Assembly: GCA_963771015.1 (NCBI GenBank)
Contig: CAVYRN010000012.1
Span: 62,001 to 126,000 of the forward strand
Reading direction: 5' to 3'
Source of the DNA: CAVSJJ01 sp963771015
GTDB taxonomy: Bacteria > Actinomycetota > Actinomycetes > Actinomycetales > Dermatophilaceae
DNA length: 64,000 nucleotides
Shown here: in pieces, positions 8,517-16,956 of the stretch
Layout: every line of letters begins with the position of its first letter
How positions within the stretch are numbered: position 1 is the first letter of the stretch
Notes under the pieces: generated by a model
What the model was told of the DNA's origin: nothing
Database searches by the model: none
What the model saw: only the letters and a program-made list of their open reading frames with translations
Position numbers and translations under genes: made by a program

Positions 8517-9001
8517 GCGGCAACGGGGCACCCGACCTGAGCGTGGACGGCTCCGGCCTGCGGGTGGCGGTCGTCGCGTCGTCGTGGCACGCGAGGGTCA
8601 TGGACGGGCTCATCGCCGGCGCGCAGCGTGCCCTCGCGGAGTCCGGCATCGGCGACGCGCCGCTGGTGAGGGTGCCCGGCACCGTCGAGCTCAGCGTCGC
8701 CTGTGCGAGGCTGGCACCGAGGTTCGACGCCCTGGTGGCCCTCGGGGTCGTCATCCGGGGCGGCACGCCGCACTTCGAGTACGTCTGTTCGGCGGTGACC
8801 CAGGGGCTGACGGAGGTCAGCGTACGGACCGGGGTGCCCATCGGTTTCGGGGTCCTCACCTGCGACGACGAGCCCCAGGCCCTGGATCGGGCCGGTCTTC
8901 CGGGGTCGCGCGAGGACAAGGGGCACGATGCCGCGGTCGCCGCGGTCGCGACCGCGGCAACGCTCGGCACCTGGGACGGGCGGGGGGGCCGACGACGGTG
9001 A
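8513..9001 (+). CDS. ribH: 6,7-dimethyl-8-ribityllumazine synthase
   Basis: Condenses the pyrimidine and butanone phosphate intermediates. The family pattern in the 162 residues is clear: VVASSWHARVMDGLIAGA, VPGTVELSVA, ALGVVIRGGTPHFEYV (catalytic His) and the C-terminal ALDRAG...EDKGHDAA region that binds phosphate. GTG start overlapping the ribBA stop by GTGA. It is the last biosynthetic gene of the operon. A second FMN riboswitch begins about 40 bp after its stop. Confidence 0.94.
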   Translation: MSGNGAPDLSVDGSGLRVAVVASSWHARVMDGLIAGAQRALAESGIGDAPLVRVPGTVELSVACARLAPRFDALVALGVVIRGGTPHFEYVCSAVTQGLTEVSVRTGVPIGFGVLTCDDEPQALDRAGLPGSREDKGHDAAVAAVATAATLGTWDGRGGRRR

Positions 9002-9036
9002 CCGGACTCACCTGGACGGTGCGAAGGTCGCCCTAA

Positions 9037-9185
9037 CCGGTGCGGCATACTTGAGGCACGTGCTCCGGGGTCGGTGCAACTCCGAACCGGCGGTGACAGT
9101 CCGCGACCCGGCCGCAGCCAGCGGCCGGTTGACCTGGTGGAACTCCAGGACCGACGGTGAAAGTCCGGATGGTAGGCAGCACGTG
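9037..9185 (+). promoter_or_regulatory. Second FMN riboswitch, exact copy, before ribM
   Basis: Identical over 149 bases to 5316-5464, including the CATACT -10 candidate at 9046-9051, the whole aptamer and the closing GCAGCACGTG. The flanks differ on both sides. Only about 8 bp upstream of the -10 are shared, so any -35 differs between the copies. It should repress the importer gene that follows when FMN is plentiful. Confidence 0.93.
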
Positions 9186-9296
9186 CGACGGTATGCCGTA
9201 TGCCGCGCCGCCCGTTGGCGGTGGGGGCGACGTGCCGTGGCGCAGGTTCCCCGGAGTTCGCCTTCACTGGACACGAACAAAGGGCGAACACCACTC

Positions 9297-10016
9297 ATGA
9301 ACGTCATCAAGGGCCTCTACGAGGCCTACATCCAGATCGGCGCGTACCAGCTGCACTGGATGGAGGTCATCGGCGTCACCTTCGGGCTCGCGTCCGCCGT
9401 CCTCGGGATGCGGCGCAAGGTCTGGGCCTGGCCGATCGGCATCGTCGGCAACGCCATCCTCTTCCTCGTCTACATCACGGTGACCTTCGACGCCGCGGAC
9501 GGGCGCGCGCCGCTCTTCGGCCAGTCCGGGCGGCAGATCTTCTTCATCGCGACGAGTGCCTACGGCTGGTGGCGATGGAGCCAGGTCCGCAGGCTCAACC
9601 ACCACGACGCCTCGGCGCCGGCCATCGTCCCCCGGTGGGCCACGGCCCGCGAGCGGGCCTTCGTCGTCGTCGGCTGGTTCCTCGGGATGGTCGTCGTCCA
9701 GCAGGTCTTCGCCATGCTCGGCGCCGGGTGGCCGGCGCCGCGCTGGTACTTCTGGGCCGACGCGTGGATCTTCGTCGGCTCCTTCCTGGCGACCTTCGCG
9801 ATGGCCCGCGGGTGGAACGAGTTCTGGCTGGTCTGGATCGGCGTCGACCTCGTCGGTGTGCCGCTCCTGCTGCACAACAACTTCATCCCGACGGCGGTCC
9901 TCTACGCCTTCTACTCCATCTTCGTCATCTGGGGCTTCGTGGTGTGGATGCGAGCGAGCCGTACCGAGCGCCCGGACATCGAGCCCGAGGAGGCTCGGGA
10001 GCCGGCGACCGCCTGA
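9297..10016 (+). CDS. ribM: PnuC-family riboflavin transporter (RibM/PnuX type)
   Basis: A 239-residue multi-pass membrane protein with the PnuC-family pattern: short amphipathic N-terminus, LHWMEVIGVTFGLASAVLG, then helices rich in Trp and Tyr such as GWWRW and WIGVDLVGVPLLL. PnuC relatives move vitamins by facilitated diffusion and trap them by phosphorylation inside. The FMN riboswitch directly upstream argues for riboflavin rather than nicotinamide riboside, as known for RibM/PnuX of Corynebacterium and Streptomyces. The ATG at 9297 follows a purine-rich stretch (AAAGGGCGAA). Confidence 0.85.
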   Translation: MNVIKGLYEAYIQIGAYQLHWMEVIGVTFGLASAVLGMRRKVWAWPIGIVGNAILFLVYITVTFDAADGRAPLFGQSGRQIFFIATSAYGWWRWSQVRRLNHHDASAPAIVPRWATARERAFVVVGWFLGMVVVQQVFAMLGAGWPAPRWYFWADAWIFVGSFLATFAMARGWNEFWLVWIGVDLVGVPLLLHNNFIPTAVLYAFYSIFVIWGFVVWMRASRTERPDIEPEEAREPATA

Positions 10017-10140
10017 GCACCCGTGGCCGCGTGGGGCCGGCCACGGCTCGACCCCCACGCGTCGGCGCCGGGTGCCGTACCGGCATGCCCGGTACCCCAC
10101 CAGCACGTGGGCGGCGGTCAGGACGGGGCCGCCGCCGACG

Positions 10141-10146
10141 TACCCT
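10141..10146 (+). promoter_or_regulatory. -10 element of a leaderless hisE promoter
   Basis: TACCCT lies 8 nt upstream of the hisE GTG with no ribosome site between, so a leaderless transcript is likely. Confidence 0.5.
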
Positions 10147-10154
10147 TGTGCCTC

Positions 10155-10418
10155 GTGAAGACGTTCGACGGGCTCTACGCCGAGCTGCGTGACAAGGCCG
10201 CCACCCGCCCCGCCGGCTCGGGCACGGTCGCCGCCCTCGACGCGGGTGTGCACGCCATCGGGAAGAAGATCGTCGAGGAGGCCGCCGAGGTCTGGATGGC
10301 GGCCGAGCACGAGGGCAAGGAGCGGACGGCCGAGGAGATCAGCCAGCTCCTTTACCACCTCCAGGTGCTGATGCTGGCCGCCGACCTCTCCCTCGACGAC
10401 GTCTACGCCCACCTCTAG
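10155..10418 (+). CDS. hisE: Phosphoribosyl-ATP pyrophosphatase
   Basis: Second step of histidine synthesis: hydrolyses phosphoribosyl-ATP to phosphoribosyl-AMP. An 87-residue all-helical MazG-like protein with KIVEEAAEVWMAAE and EEISQLLYHLQVLM, whose acidic residues bind Mg. GTG start chosen from the homology boundary and the -10 spacing. It is directly followed by hisG, the usual actinobacterial pairing. Confidence 0.92.
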   Translation: MKTFDGLYAELRDKAATRPAGSGTVAALDAGVHAIGKKIVEEAAEVWMAAEHEGKERTAEEISQLLYHLQVLMLAADLSLDDVYAHL

Positions 10419-10439
10419 ACCCTCAGGAGGACACCGCCG

Positions 10440-11285
10440 ATGCTGCGAATCGCCGTCCCCAACAAGGGGTCGCTCGCCGAACCCGCCGCCGACATGCTGC
10501 GCGAGGCGGGCTACCGGACGCGCCGCGACGCCAAGGAGCTCGTCGTCATCGACGCCGAGAACTCCGTCGAGCTGTTCTACCTCCGGCCCCGAGACATCGC
10601 CGTCTATGTCGGGTCGGGCACGGTCGACTGCGGGATCACCGGCCGTGACCTGCTGCTGGACTCCGGCAGCGCCGCGGTCGAGGTCATGGCCCTGGGCTTC
10701 GGCGCGTCGACGTTCCGGTATGCCGCGCGCCCCGGTTCCGTCGAGGCGGTGGAGCAGATCGACGGTCATCGGGTGGCGACGAGCTATCCCGGTCTCGTCG
10801 AGAAGCATCTGGCCGATGCCGGCGTCACCGCCGCGGTCGTCCGCCTCGACGGGGCGGTCGAGACCGCCATCACCCTGGGCGTCGCCGACATCATCGCCGA
10901 TGTCGTCGAGACCGGCGCGACCCTGCGCAGCCAGGGGCTGGCGGTCTTCGGCGAGCCGATCCTGCGCAGCGAGGCGGTCCTGGTCCGCCGCGAGGGCAGC
11001 GAGGAGCAGCTGGGCATCGAGGTACTCCGGCGACGCCTGCTCGGCGTCATCACGGCGCGCCACTACGTCCTGCTCGACTACGACATTCCCAGCGACCTCG
11101 TCGAGGCGGCCTGCGCCATCACGCCCGGCCTGGAGTCACCGACCGTCTCATCGCTGCAGAACCACACCTGGTCCGCCGTGCGGGCGATGGTGCCCCGCGC
11201 CGTCACCAACGCCGTCATGGACGAGCTGTACGAGCTCGGCGCCCGGGGCATCCTCGTCACGGGCATCACGGCGTGCCGGCTCTGA
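10440..11285 (+). CDS. hisG: ATP phosphoribosyltransferase (long form)
   Basis: Commits ATP and PRPP to histidine synthesis. The 281 residues correspond to the long, HisZ-independent form. There is an N-terminal periplasmic-binding-like catalytic pair of domains (RIAVPNKGSLAEPA, GSGTVDCGITGRDLL, and the PRPP-binding stretch DIIADVVETGATLR). A C-terminal ACT-like domain is normally responsible for feedback inhibition by histidine. A strong ribosome site, CAGGAGG, precedes the ATG. Confidence 0.94.
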   Translation: MLRIAVPNKGSLAEPAADMLREAGYRTRRDAKELVVIDAENSVELFYLRPRDIAVYVGSGTVDCGITGRDLLLDSGSAAVEVMALGFGASTFRYAARPGSVEAVEQIDGHRVATSYPGLVEKHLADAGVTAAVVRLDGAVETAITLGVADIIADVVETGATLRSQGLAVFGEPILRSEAVLVRREGSEEQLGIEVLRRRLLGVITARHYVLLDYDIPSDLVEAACAITPGLESPTVSSLQNHTWSAVRAMVPRAVTNAVMDELYELGARGILVTGITACRL

Positions 11286-11289
11286 CCCG

Positions 11290-11799
11290 ATGACCGCGGA
11301 TCCTCTCGGGACCCCGTGGGCGGAGGGCGTCCCGATCGATGCGCCGTTCCGGCCCCGCCGCGGCCGAGCGATGGCGACCGGCATGGCCGTGGCCGTGCTC
11401 GTCGTCTTCTTCGGGGTGGCCGTGCTCATTCCCGGTCCGGCGGCGGGCGGCGACTGGGCGCTCATGGACCGGATGCTCCTCGTGGCGTTCGGCCTGGCCA
11501 TCGCGACCCTGCTCTGGCGGTACGCGAGCATCGGGGCCGTTCCGAGTGACGCGGGTCTGCGGATCCGCAACCTCATCGTCACCCGGACGGTCGGCTGGCC
11601 CGAGATCGTCGCGGTGCGCTTTCCCGAGGGAGACCCGTGGGTGAGCCTGGACCTGGCGGACACCGATGTCGTCGCCGTCATGGCCGTGCAGCGCGCCGAC
11701 GGCGAGTTCGGCCAGCAGGAGGCCCAGCGGCTGGCCACGCTCGTCGTGACCCGGCGGGACCGGCTGTCGCCGCCGCGCGAACCCGACCCGCCGGCCTAG
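11290..11799 (+). CDS. PH-domain membrane protein
   Basis: A 169-residue protein with a short soluble N-terminus, two hydrophobic helices (about 30-50 and 57-75) and a C-terminal bacterial PH-like domain (SDAGLRIRNLIVTRTVGWPEI). Genes of this type commonly follow hisG in actinobacteria, but no role in histidine synthesis is established. ATG 5 nt after the hisG stop. The last 4 bp overlap the convergent FUSC gene. Confidence 0.7.
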   Translation: MTADPLGTPWAEGVPIDAPFRPRRGRAMATGMAVAVLVVFFGVAVLIPGPAAGGDWALMDRMLLVAFGLAIATLLWRYASIGAVPSDAGLRIRNLIVTRTVGWPEIVAVRFPEGDPWVSLDLADTDVVAVMAVQRADGEFGQQEAQRLATLVVTRRDRLSPPREPDPPA

Positions 11800-12896
11800 G
11801 CGTCGAACACCTCGGGCACGAGGTCGCTCGCCTCATCGTAGGTCAGGCCGGTCACCATGAGCAGGTCGACGACCATCGAGCGCATCTGGGCCCGAAGGAC
11901 CTCGCCGGACAGGCTTGTCGACGGTCCGATGCTGGCGCTGAGCTCCCCGACCCGCAGCACGGCGGCACGGGCGTTTCGGGCCGCGTCCTCGGTCTCCAGC
12001 CCGGCGGCGACGTCCTCCGCGGCCTCGGCGAGGGAGGTGAGCAGCGCGAGGTAGGCCGTCGGCACCGGTTCGTCCCGCCAGGTCGCGACGTGTGCGCGGC
12101 GGGCGAGGACGCGCAGGTTGCGGACGCAGTGGTCGAGGGGGGCGAGGAGGTCGGACACGGCTCTCAGGTCGCCGGCATGCCGCCGGACGAGCGGCGAGAA
12201 CCGGACGACGGCAAGTCCCTCGGCCGCGGCGGCGCGCAGCTCGTCGAGGAGGTGCTCGCTGGCCCGAGCCCGCACCAGGGCCTGCCAGGCCGCCTCTTCG
12301 CTGCCGGCCGCCAGCGCCGTGGAGATGGTCCGGACGATGGCGGCCACCTCGCGCAGCGCCCTGGCCGCCTGGGTCCGAGGACGGCGCAGCGGCGCCAGGG
12401 GAGCGATGAGCCCGAGTGCGAGCGCGACGACGCCGCCGATCACGGCGTCGGTCCATCGCGAGAACCCCTGTCCAGGGGCGGGGACGAGTGTGGTGACGAA
12501 GACCGCCTGGACGCCGGCCTGGCTGGCGAGCAGCGTGCCGGAGCTGAGGAAGGCCGCACCCGCCATCGCGATGACGACGACGACCGCGATCTGCCACCAC
12601 CCCCGTCCGGCCAGGTGGCTGAAGGCGTCGCCGACGAGGATCCCGAGGGCGACGCCGACCATGAGCTCGAGCCCACGGCGCAGCCGATGCCCGTAGGACA
12701 GGCCGAGGACGATGATGGCGGTGACCGGGGCGAAGAACGGCACCGGGTGTCCGAACAGGTGATGGGCGACGAACCAGGCGGCGGCCGCCGCGATGCCGGA
12801 CTGGAGGATGAAGAAGGCCCGCTCCCGGACGCGGGTCAGCCGCCGGTCGAGCTCGAATCGAGACCGGCGCGCCACCCGTGCGGCCGAGTCACTCAC
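11796..12896 (-). CDS. FUSC-family (aromatic acid exporter-like) membrane protein
   Basis: A 366-residue protein. The N-terminal third holds several hydrophobic segments (ILQSGIAAAAAWFVAHHLFG, then VTAIIVLGL and others) matching the fusaric-acid-resistance/DUF939 type membrane half. The C-terminal two-thirds is a long helical cytoplasmic domain. Relatives export aromatic acids or similar compounds, but the substrate here is unknown. The GTG start overlaps the stop of the upstream kinase gene (GTGA), so the two form a small operon. Confidence 0.75.
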   Translation of the reverse strand: MSDSAARVARRSRFELDRRLTRVRERAFFILQSGIAAAAAWFVAHHLFGHPVPFFAPVTAIIVLGLSYGHRLRRGLELMVGVALGILVGDAFSHLAGRGWWQIAVVVVIAMAGAAFLSSGTLLASQAGVQAVFVTTLVPAPGQGFSRWTDAVIGGVVALALGLIAPLAPLRRPRTQAARALREVAAIVRTISTALAAGSEEAAWQALVRARASEHLLDELRAAAAEGLAVVRFSPLVRRHAGDLRAVSDLLAPLDHCVRNLRVLARRAHVATWRDEPVPTAYLALLTSLAEAAEDVAAGLETEDAARNARAAVLRVGELSASIGPSTSLSGEVLRAQMRSMVVDLLMVTGLTYDEASDLVPEVFDA

Positions 12897-13489
12897 CCGC
12901 CACCCCCGGCCGACCGAGGCTGCGTCGTCTCGATGACGATGTCGGCGCGCTCGCGTGTCCGGTCGGCCTCGAACAGGGCACGCTCCTGGGCCGCCCAGCG
13001 CTCCCAGTGCGGGCGGAACACCTCGCCGTCGCGCTCGACGCCACGCCGCATCCGCTCCAGGGGCGGAGCCTCCACCCACACCCGCACGGCGGCATACGCA
13101 CCGGCGGGCAGCACGCTGGACGCGCAGCCCTCGACCACGAGGAACCGATGACGCGGCACCGTGATGGTCGCCCCCCACCGGTCGTGGTCCCAGTCCCACT
13201 CCCGGTATGCCGCCGGCTCGCCGCGAGCAAGCGGCTCGAGGACCTGCCTGGTGAGCAGCGGGACGGCGTCGGCGAGGCCGTCCCAGCCGGGGAAGACCTG
13301 GTCCATGTGGACGGCGGGGCAGCCGAGCGCGTCGACGACCCCCGCGGCCAGGGTGGTCTTGCCCGACCCGCTTGGCCCGTCGATGGCCACGACGACGGTA
13401 TCGCCACACCGCGCGGGCGCGGCCTCGGCGGCGTCGACGACGGCCGCGACGTCCGCGGGGTCTGCCGGGTCCGTGATCTGGAACCACAC
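12893..13489 (-). CDS. P-loop nucleoside/uridine kinase-like protein
   Basis: A 198-residue P-loop kinase with Walker A GPSGSGKT at 38-45, a likely substrate Asp in HMDQVFPGWDG, and VVEGCASS as the second nucleotide-associated strand. It resembles the uridine kinase-like family found in actinobacteria; the true substrate is not evident. GTG start on a leaderless promoter (TAGGGT at 13503-13498 on the minus strand, 8 nt upstream). It is divergent from hisF. Confidence 0.75.
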   Translation of the reverse strand: MWFQITDPADPADVAAVVDAAEAAPARCGDTVVVAIDGPSGSGKTTLAAGVVDALGCPAVHMDQVFPGWDGLADAVPLLTRQVLEPLARGEPAAYREWDWDHDRWGATITVPRHRFLVVEGCASSVLPAGAYAAVRVWVEAPPLERMRRGVERDGEVFRPHWERWAAQERALFEADRTRERADIVIETTQPRSAGGGG

Positions 13490-13525
13490 AGCGGCTCACC
13501 CTAGCCGCGTGGCTACATTGGGCGC
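13490..13525. promoter_or_regulatory. Divergent leaderless promoters, kinase and hisF
   Basis: Only 36 bp separate the two divergent start codons. The minus-strand -10 is TAGGGT at 13503-13498, and the plus-strand -10 is TACATT at 13514-13519, 6 nt before the hisF GTG. The two -10s are about 10 bp apart, so each -35 region must fall over the other promoter or in the other gene. Confidence 0.6.
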
Positions 13526-14302
13526 GTGCCCGTCGCCATCCGCGTCATCCCGTGCCTCGATGTCGATGCCGGCCGCGTCGTCAAGGGCGTCAACTTCGAG
13601 AACCTCCGTGACGCGGGCGACCCGGTCGCGCTGGCCCGGCGCTATGGCGAGCAGGGGGCGGACGAGCTGACCTTCCTCGACGTCACCGCGAGCAGCGGCG
13701 ACCGGGAGACGATGTACGACGTCGTTCGGCGCACGGCCGAGGAGGTCTTCATCCCGCTCACCGTCGGCGGGGGCGTCCGCACCGTCGACGACGTCGACCG
13801 ACTGCTCCGGGAGGGCGCGGACAAGGTCGGCGTCAACACGGCGGCGATCGCCCGACCCGAGCTCATCGCCGAGACGGCCGAACGGTTCGGTGCCCAGGTG
13901 CTCGTGCTCAGCGCCGACGTGCGTCGTCGCCGCGACGAGGCGGGTCGACCGAGCGGGGCGGGGTTCGAGGTGACGACGCACGGCGGCCGGCGGGGGACCG
14001 GGATCGACGCGGTCGAGTGGTGTGCCAGAGCGGCCGAGCTCGGCGCCGGGGAGATCCTCCTCAACTCGATGGATGCCGACGGAACCAAGGACGGCTTCGA
14101 CCTCGACCTCATCTCCCTGGTCCGGCAGGTCGTGACGATTCCCATCATCGCGAGCGGGGGAGCCGGGGCCGCGGACCACTTCGCCCCGGCCGTGCGGGCC
14201 GGGGCCGACGCGGTCCTGGCCGCCAGCGTCTTCCACTTCGGGGAGCTGACGATCGCCGAGGTCAAGGCGTCGATGAGGGCCGCCGGGGTCACCGTGCGCT
14301 GA
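13526..14302 (+). CDS. hisF: Imidazole glycerol phosphate synthase subunit HisF
   Basis: Cyclase subunit that uses ammonia from HisH to make imidazole glycerol phosphate and AICAR. The 258-residue TIM barrel shows IPCLDVDAGRVVKG (first catalytic Asp), LTVGGGVRT (phosphate loop), SADVR (second catalytic Asp region) and LLNSMDADGTKDGFD. GTG start on a leaderless promoter. hisH, hisA and hisB are not in the window. Confidence 0.95.
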   Translation: MPVAIRVIPCLDVDAGRVVKGVNFENLRDAGDPVALARRYGEQGADELTFLDVTASSGDRETMYDVVRRTAEEVFIPLTVGGGVRTVDDVDRLLREGADKVGVNTAAIARPELIAETAERFGAQVLVLSADVRRRRDEAGRPSGAGFEVTTHGGRRGTGIDAVEWCARAAELGAGEILLNSMDADGTKDGFDLDLISLVRQVVTIPIIASGGAGAADHFAPAVRAGADAVLAASVFHFGELTIAEVKASMRAAGVTVR

Positions 14303-14324
14303 GCCGGTCCGGCTCGCCCAACGC

Positions 14325-14348
14325 CTCCCTGCGCCCGGGCGCAGGGAG
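14325..14348. terminator. Perfect 24-bp palindrome between convergent genes
   Basis: The 24 bases are self-complementary, with arm CTCCCTGCGCCC. It lies between the hisF stop and the stop of the convergent TIGR03085 gene and could end transcription from both sides. Confidence 0.65.
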
Positions 14349-14356
14349 AGCGTCCC

Positions 14357-15007
14357 TCAGATGCCGAGCGGGGTGGCCAGCAGCGCGTCGACGGCGGCCG
14401 CGGCCCCGTCGTACTCCACCGCGGCGACCCGTTCGCGCCCGTAGGCGACCAGGAGGAGCTCGACCGGCTCGCCGGTCACCGTGACGACCGGGGTGCCCTG
14501 GCGGGCGGTGATCGCGCGGAAACCGGGGGCGACCAGCTCGACGCCGACGGGCGTGCGGCGGAACATGAGCGACGCCATGCGCCGCAGGGCCGACCAGGCC
14601 GCCTTCGCCAGCTCGGGAGAGACATCCCGGCGGGGTCCCGGCCGACCGTCCCCGCGCAGCAGGTCCTCGTGGTGGATGATCATCTCGACCGTGTTCACCA
14701 CGTCGTCCACCGACGGGACCCGGGTGGGCGACCAGGCGGGCGGGCCGGTCCGCACGCGGTGGACGAGGTCGGTCCACGGCGTCTGCCGGGCCATCGAAGC
14801 CTGGGCCCGGTCGAGGCGCCCGGCCAGCAGCGGTAGGACGATGCCGGGGGCCAGGTCGGGCCGGCGCTCGCGCAGGACGATATGCGCCGCCAGCATCCGG
14901 GCGTCCCACGGGTCGCACAGCGTCGGAGCGTCCGGTCCGACGCGGTCCAGGGTGTCGCAGAGGGCCAGGCGCTCGGCGCGGGCCAGGTGATCCGGGGTGC
15001 TCGTCAT
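14357..15007 (-). CDS. TIGR03085-type metal-binding protein
   Basis: About 216 residues, of the DinB/mycothiol-dependent maleylpyruvate isomerase-like superfamily. The N-terminal pattern LARAERLALCDTLDRVGPDA followed by TLCDPWDARMLAAHI, and the metal-site stretch MIIHHEDLLRG, match the actinobacterial TIGR03085 group, whose function is unknown. It commonly sits between hisF and hisI. Two further in-frame ATGs lie 9 and 12 nt upstream of the chosen start, and no clear ribosome site separates them. Confidence 0.75.
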   Translation of the reverse strand: MTSTPDHLARAERLALCDTLDRVGPDAPTLCDPWDARMLAAHIVLRERRPDLAPGIVLPLLAGRLDRAQASMARQTPWTDLVHRVRTGPPAWSPTRVPSVDDVVNTVEMIIHHEDLLRGDGRPGPRRDVSPELAKAAWSALRRMASLMFRRTPVGVELVAPGFRAITARQGTPVVTVTGEPVELLLVAYGRERVAAVEYDGAAAAVDALLATPLGI

Positions 15008-15046
15008 GGACACCATCATGGGCAACCAGGCTGAGAACGGCACAAT

Positions 15047-15406
15047 ATGGCCGTGCCCCGCCTCGACCCCGCCATCGCCGCGCGCCTCAAACGCGACGCC
15101 GGACTCGTCGCCGCGGTCGTCCAACAGCACGACAGCGGCGAGGTGCTCATGGTCGGCTGGATGGACGACGAGGCGCTCCGTCGGACGCTCACCGAGGGGC
15201 GGGTGACCTTCTGGTCGCGGAGCCGTCAGGAGTACTGGCGCAAGGGCGACACCTCCGGACACGCCCAGTACGTCCGCAGCGTCGCTCTCGACTGCGACGG
15301 CGACGCGCTTCTCGTCCGGGTCGACCAGGTCGGCTCGGCATGCCACACCGGCGACCGGACCTGCTTCGACGCCGGCGACCTCGGCGCTGCCGAGGGACGG
15401 CCGTGA
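15047..15406 (+). CDS. hisI: Phosphoribosyl-AMP cyclohydrolase
   Basis: Third step of histidine synthesis. The 119 residues carry the metal-binding signature: FWSRSRQEYWRKGDTSGH, then LDCDGDALL and SACHTGDRTCF with the zinc cysteines. The ATG at 15047 is the longer start. The GTG at 15053 is 6 nt after CACAAT (15041-15046), a spacing that matches the other leaderless genes here, so translation may really begin there. The stop overlaps the trpE GTG, linking his and trp genes. Confidence 0.92.
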   Translation: MAVPRLDPAIAARLKRDAGLVAAVVQQHDSGEVLMVGWMDDEALRRTLTEGRVTFWSRSRQEYWRKGDTSGHAQYVRSVALDCDGDALLVRVDQVGSACHTGDRTCFDAGDLGAAEGRP

Positions 15407-16956
15407 CGACGCCGGCTCCCGAGCTCGGCTACGGCACGACCTGGCCGTCGCTCGACGTCTTCTCGGTCCTGGCCCAGGATCGCCGGGTCATCCCCGTCGT
15501 CCGGCGGCTCATGGCCGACGCCGAGACGCCGGTCGGGGTCTACCGCAAGCTGGCCGCCGGCCGCCCGGGGACGTTCCTGCTCGAGTCGGCCGAGCACGGC
15601 GGGGTGTGGTCGCGCTACTCCATCGTGGGAGCGGCGAGCCACTCGACGCTGACCGAGGTCGACGGGCAGGCCCACTGGATCGGGGACCCACCGGTCGGTG
15701 CTCCGACGACGGGCCTGGCCACGGATGCCCTGCGGGACACCGTGGCAGCCCTGGCGACCGCGCCCATCCCGGGGTTGCCGCCGCTGACCGGCGGGATGGT
15801 CGGAGCGATCTCCTACGACGCGGTGCGGCGCTGGGAGAGGGTGCCCTCGACCGCGCCGGACGTGCTCGGCATCCCCGAGCTGACGATGATGCTCGCCACC
15901 GACCTGGCCATCCTCGACCACGGCGACGGCTCGATCCTGCTCGTCGCCAACGCGGTGAACTACGACGCGACCGACGAGCGGGTCGAGTGGGCCTGGGCCG
16001 ACGCCGTCGAGCGGCTCGACCGGATGACCCGCGAGCTCGCCGCGCCCGCCGACAGCACCGTCGCGCATGTGGAGGCCGCCGTCGTCGAGGAGGCCATGCG
16101 GGCCGTCCGCGGGAACCTGACCGCTGAGCGCTACGAGGAGATCGTCGAGGCGGCCAAGGAGGACATCCGCGCCGGGGAGGTCTTCCAGGTCGTCCTGTCC
16201 CAGCGCTTCTCGATGGACTGTGCCGCCGATGCCCTCGAGGTGTACCGGGCCCTGCGGGCGAGCAACCCGAGCCCGTACATGTACCTCTTCCGGCTGCCGG
16301 CCCCGGACGGCTCGGCATACGACGTCGTCGGCTCCTCTCCCGAGGCGCTCGTCCGGGTCACCGGCAGCCAGGCCATCACCCACCCGATCGCGGGGTCCCG
16401 TCCGCGCGGCAAGTCCCCCGAGGACGACGTCCGCCTCGCCGAGGAGCTGCTCGCCGACCCCAAGGAGCGCGCCGAGCACGTCATGCTCGTCGACCTCGGC
16501 CGCAACGACCTGCAGCGGGTATGCCGTCCCGGGACCGTCGACGTCGTCGAGTTCATGGCGGTCCACCGCTACAGCCACGTCATGCACATCGAGTCGACCG
16601 TCGTCGGCGAGCTGCGTGCGGGCAGGTCGGCCTACGACGTCCTGGTGTCGACGTTCCCGGCCGGGACCCTCTCCGGGGCACCGAAGCCGCGCGCGCTGGC
16701 GCTCATCGAGCAGTACGAGCCGAGCCGGCGGGGTGTCTACGGCGGGGTCGTCGGCTATCTCGACTTCCACGGGGACCTTGACATGGCCATCGCCATCCGG
16801 ACGGCCGTCATCACCGACGGGGTCGCCCACGTCCAGGCCGGCGCGGGCATCGTCGCCGACTCCGTCCCCGCCCGGGAGCAGGAGGAGTGCGTCGCCAAGG
16901 CGACGGCTGCCCTGCGGGCCGTCGCGACGGCTCAGGGGATGCGGACCGTCCGATGA
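15403..16956 (+). CDS. trpE: Anthranilate synthase component I
   Basis: Makes anthranilate from chorismate with ammonia from a glutamine amidotransferase that is not encoded here. The 517 residues include the feedback-site stretch LLESAEHGGVWSRYSIVG in the N-terminal domain. The chorismate-binding signatures are PIAGSRPRGKSPEDD, DLGRNDLQRV, HVMHIESTVVGEL and TFPAGTLSGAPK. GTG start overlapping the hisI stop. No leader peptide or Trp-codon attenuator is visible, because the gene has no space upstream. Confidence 0.95.
   Translation: MTTPAPELGYGTTWPSLDVFSVLAQDRRVIPVVRRLMADAETPVGVYRKLAAGRPGTFLLESAEHGGVWSRYSIVGAASHSTLTEVDGQAHWIGDPPVGAPTTGLATDALRDTVAALATAPIPGLPPLTGGMVGAISYDAVRRWERVPSTAPDVLGIPELTMMLATDLAILDHGDGSILLVANAVNYDATDERVEWAWADAVERLDRMTRELAAPADSTVAHVEAAVVEEAMRAVRGNLTAERYEEIVEAAKEDIRAGEVFQVVLSQRFSMDCAADALEVYRALRASNPSPYMYLFRLPAPDGSAYDVVGSSPEALVRVTGSQAITHPIAGSRPRGKSPEDDVRLAEELLADPKERAEHVMLVDLGRNDLQRVCRPGTVDVVEFMAVHRYSHVMHIESTVVGELRAGRSAYDVLVSTFPAGTLSGAPKPRALALIEQYEPSRRGVYGGVVGYLDFHGDLDMAIAIRTAVITDGVAHVQAGAGIVADSVPAREQEECVAKATAALRAVATAQGMRTVR

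Noticed and set aside
15403..15450. Trp leader/attenuator before trpE
   Set aside because: trpE overlaps hisI by GTGA, leaving no space, and no Trp-codon run is present.
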